Of a DNA stretch of 56,907 nt, positions 55,151 through 56,907 are shown one piece after another. Both the position numbers and the translations under genes were made by a program. Each line of letters opens with the position of its first letter. Positions within the stretch are counted from its first letter, which is position 1. Under the pieces are notes generated by a model. It made no database searches. It worked only from the letters and a program-made list of their open reading frames with translations, and was not told the DNA's origin. This stretch comes from a virus, in IMG/VR virus record IMGVR_UViG_3300028829_004530, positions 1 to 56,907 of that record, one strand, 5' to 3'.

Positions 55151-56626
55151 ATGGCAAATTTAATCCATGGTAAACAAATAAGACAGAATACTCTTAAGGA
55201 GAACCTTCTGTTAGTCACTGGTACAACAGCTACCAACGGACAAATCCTATCTTATGATTCCTCAAATGGTGGTTTCAGTTGGGTGGATGACTTACACATA
55301 ACTGGTGGTACGTATGATAACGGTGCAGCAGACATTACACTTACAGATAGTAACGGTGGTACTGTAGTAATAGATATGAGTACAATGGACTTGAACGATA
55401 CGTTCATTTCTGGTATGACTTTCAATACTGGTAACTACAATTTAACTATTGATAGGAATGATGGTACTAGTTTTACAGAGAGTCTAGGTATTCTTGCTGG
55501 TGACATGTGGGTTACTGGTGGTACTTATGACATAGGTACAGGTATCGTAGAGTTCACTAATAATAGTGGTGGTACATTTGAAGTAAGTGGTTTCACAAGT
55601 GGAATGACTGATAGTTACACAACTACAGCATACACTGTAGGTAATGAACTTAGATTTGATAATAATATATTAGGTGTAAATACATATAGTGTTGATTTGA
55701 GTTCGTTCGCAGTCGATACCTTTGTAACTGGTGGTACTATAGCTTATGTAGATGAGGCTGGTACAACAACATATACATTGAATGATGCGACCACATTCCA
55801 AGTGACTGGTATTAATGATACCACTATTACTGGTGGTACATATAATAATGGTACTGGGGATATTACACTTACAAATAATGCTGGTGGTACTGTAGTTGTT
55901 GATATGAGTACAATGGACTTGAATGACACGTATACTACTGGTACAACACTTGTCGCTTCAACATTATACTTCGATACAACAGATGCGTTGTCTGCTTATA
56001 CAGCTGACTTATCACCATTATTGGATGATACAAACTTCTATACCACAGGTGCAACAGTTATTGGTAATACTGCATACTTTGATAGAACTGATACACTTTC
56101 AGCATTCACATTAGATTTAAGCTCATTCGCAGCTGATATCTACGTAACTGGTGGTACCGTTTCAAATGGTTCACTTGCATTGGCTATGAATGATGATAGT
56201 ACGGTTAACGTAACTGGTACAATTATTCAATCAGTATCTGGTAACTCACCAATAACAGCTTCAACGACTAACGGAGCAGTAACTGTTGGTATAGATTACA
56301 GTGCCCTACAATTAGCAGTTCCAACTACTGGGAATAAACAAATGGAACCAACACCAAGTACTGGTAATACATCTAATACTGGTTTAACATTGGCTAGTAC
56401 CCCAGCAAATAATGGATACGTAAAAGTAGAGGTTAATGGTGTTGGTTATACAGTTGGTGATGGAGTTACTACTGAGGATAGTTATTTCTCTAGGGATGAT
56501 GGTGCCACTGCTGAATCAATTGCTGATTTAATTGTGGGTGATACATTAATTTGGAATGGTGATTTCGTTAGTTTCGAATTGGATGATGCTGATAGAATTG
56601 ATTTCTTCTACAATATACTTCAATAA
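55151..56626 (+). CDS. Modular fibre protein, 491 aa
   Basis: The N-terminus M-A-N-L-I-H-G-K-Q-I-R is repeated as M-S-N-L-I-N-V-K-Q-I-K in the next gene. The body is built from two repeating modules: T-G-G-T-Y-x-x-G-x-x-x-I-T-L-T (at least four copies) and Y-T-T-G-T-T-L-x-x-x-x-L-Y-F-D-T (three or more). One pair of module copies is nearly identical at DNA level (around 55360-55400 and 55890-55930). The C-terminal 110 residues are a separate domain with V-K-V-E-V-N-G-V-G-Y. An A-rich leader precedes the ATG. Virion fibre or adhesin is likely. Confidence 0.78.
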   Translation: MANLIHGKQIRQNTLKENLLLVTGTTATNGQILSYDSSNGGFSWVDDLHITGGTYDNGAADITLTDSNGGTVVIDMSTMDLNDTFISGMTFNTGNYNLTIDRNDGTSFTESLGILAGDMWVTGGTYDIGTGIVEFTNNSGGTFEVSGFTSGMTDSYTTTAYTVGNELRFDNNILGVNTYSVDLSSFAVDTFVTGGTIAYVDEAGTTTYTLNDATTFQVTGINDTTITGGTYNNGTGDITLTNNAGGTVVVDMSTMDLNDTYTTGTTLVASTLYFDTTDALSAYTADLSPLLDDTNFYTTGATVIGNTAYFDRTDTLSAFTLDLSSFAADIYVTGGTVSNGSLALAMNDDSTVNVTGTIIQSVSGNSPITASTTNGAVTVGIDYSALQLAVPTTGNKQMEPTPSTGNTSNTGLTLASTPANNGYVKVEVNGVGYTVGDGVTTEDSYFSRDDGATAESIADLIVGDTLIWNGDFVSFELDDADRIDFFYNILQ

Positions 56627-56659
56627 TTAAAATAATACCTTATATTAATATAATAACTG

Positions 56660-56681
56660 ATGGTGTCTTGATTGATACCAT
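56660..56681. other. Intergenic hairpin
   Basis: ATGGTGTC / TTGATT / GATACCAT forms an 8-bp stem with one G-U pair in the 75-nt gap before the last gene. No T run follows, so it is more likely a leader structure than an intrinsic terminator. Confidence 0.5.
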
Positions 56682-56701
56682 TGGTTCTAAAGTGCAGATA
56701 A

Positions 56702-56907
56702 ATGTCGAACCTAATAAACGTTAAACAAATAAAATCTGGTAATGACGGTTATGTCCTAACTAGTACTGGCTCCACGTCATCGTGGTTACCATTGTCTGGG
56801 TTTACTAGTTTGGATGGTATTTATGGTGGGAGTGGAACTGTTCCGACAAGTGTTAATGTTGCTTTAACAGATACTCTTACTTTTGATACAAATACACTTA
56901 AACTTTA
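56702..56907 (+). CDS. Fibre-like protein, 3' end outside window
   Basis: Start ATG at 56702; 68 codons remain open to the window edge. The product begins M-S-N-L-I-N-V-K-Q-I-K and continues with G-Y-V-L-T-S-T-G-S-T-S-S-W-L-P. The first part parallels the 491-aa fibre gene upstream, and G-Y-V-x-x-S-D/T-x-x-G...W-x-P occurs twice in the 1205-aa fibre. It is therefore a further member of the fibre array. Confidence 0.8.
   Translation, partial: MSNLINVKQIKSGNDGYVLTSTGSTSSWLPLSGFTSLDGIYGGSGTVPTSVNVALTDTLTFDTNTLKL

Noticed and set aside
1-56907. tRNA genes, insertion sequences or integrase
   Set aside because: No cloverleaf-like segment, transposase or integrase motif was recognised in any intergenic gap or reading frame.

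Overview
The window reads as about 57 kb of a large T4-superfamily myovirus genome, most likely infecting a Bacteroidetes (Flavobacteria-like) host. The T4-type assignment rests on large terminase, portal, prohead protease, acidic core/scaffold protein, major capsid protein, a gp5-like OB-fold baseplate protein and a gp55-like late sigma factor. The host suggestion rests on AT-rich DNA, start codons preceded by A-rich leaders rather than Shine-Dalgarno sites, and two promoters of the Bacteroidetes form TTG-N20-TATATTTG. All family calls come from reading motifs and from memory of the families; no database search was run.

Layout. 1-15.9 kb (+): a head-assembly block. It holds acidic unknown proteins, a tandem terminase pair (an ATPase-only copy followed by the complete enzyme), portal, a PAS-domain protein, prohead protease, an acidic core protein and major capsid protein. 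15.9-23.9 kb (-): two small accessory genes including a helix-turn-helix protein, a 44-codon gene, a zinc-ribbon protein, then tail/baseplate genes and the late sigma factor. 23.9-42.2 kb (-): a long, tightly overlapped glycan block. It contains many glycosyltransferases, UDP-GlcNAc 2-epimerase, an HldE-type sugar kinase, two nucleotide-sugar epimerases, three methyltransferases, a DegT-like aminotransferase, a hexapeptide acyltransferase and a sulfotransferase, with PhoH and several unknowns embedded. 42.2-48.4 kb (-): dUTPase, an HD-like protein with altered metal residues, another glycosyltransferase and a set of probable virion or internal-head proteins. 48.4-56.9 kb (+): a fibre/adhesin array starting with a 1205-residue fibre that carries an S74 chaperone domain and continuing past the right edge.

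Regulation. A motif TATTTATAAT(A/T)AAA recurs in short intergenic gaps, usually 10-35 nt before start codons of structural genes on both strands. With a gp55-like sigma factor in the same window this looks like the phage late promoter; it reads as the reverse complement of the T4 late box TATAAATA. Two host-type promoters serve a small helix-turn-helix gene and the gene block beginning at 44186. Five convincing intrinsic terminators were found.

Main points for a second look: the glycan island, the nuclease-less terminase paralogue next to the real one, two apparent frame changes (before 603 and inside the portal gene), prohead-protease-like cleavage sites at the N-termini of many virion proteins, and a duplicated Cys/His knuckle in a lectin-like virion protein. 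No tRNA, CRISPR array, insertion sequence, integrase or reverse transcriptase was seen. No stretch longer than about 300 bases lacks a gene.
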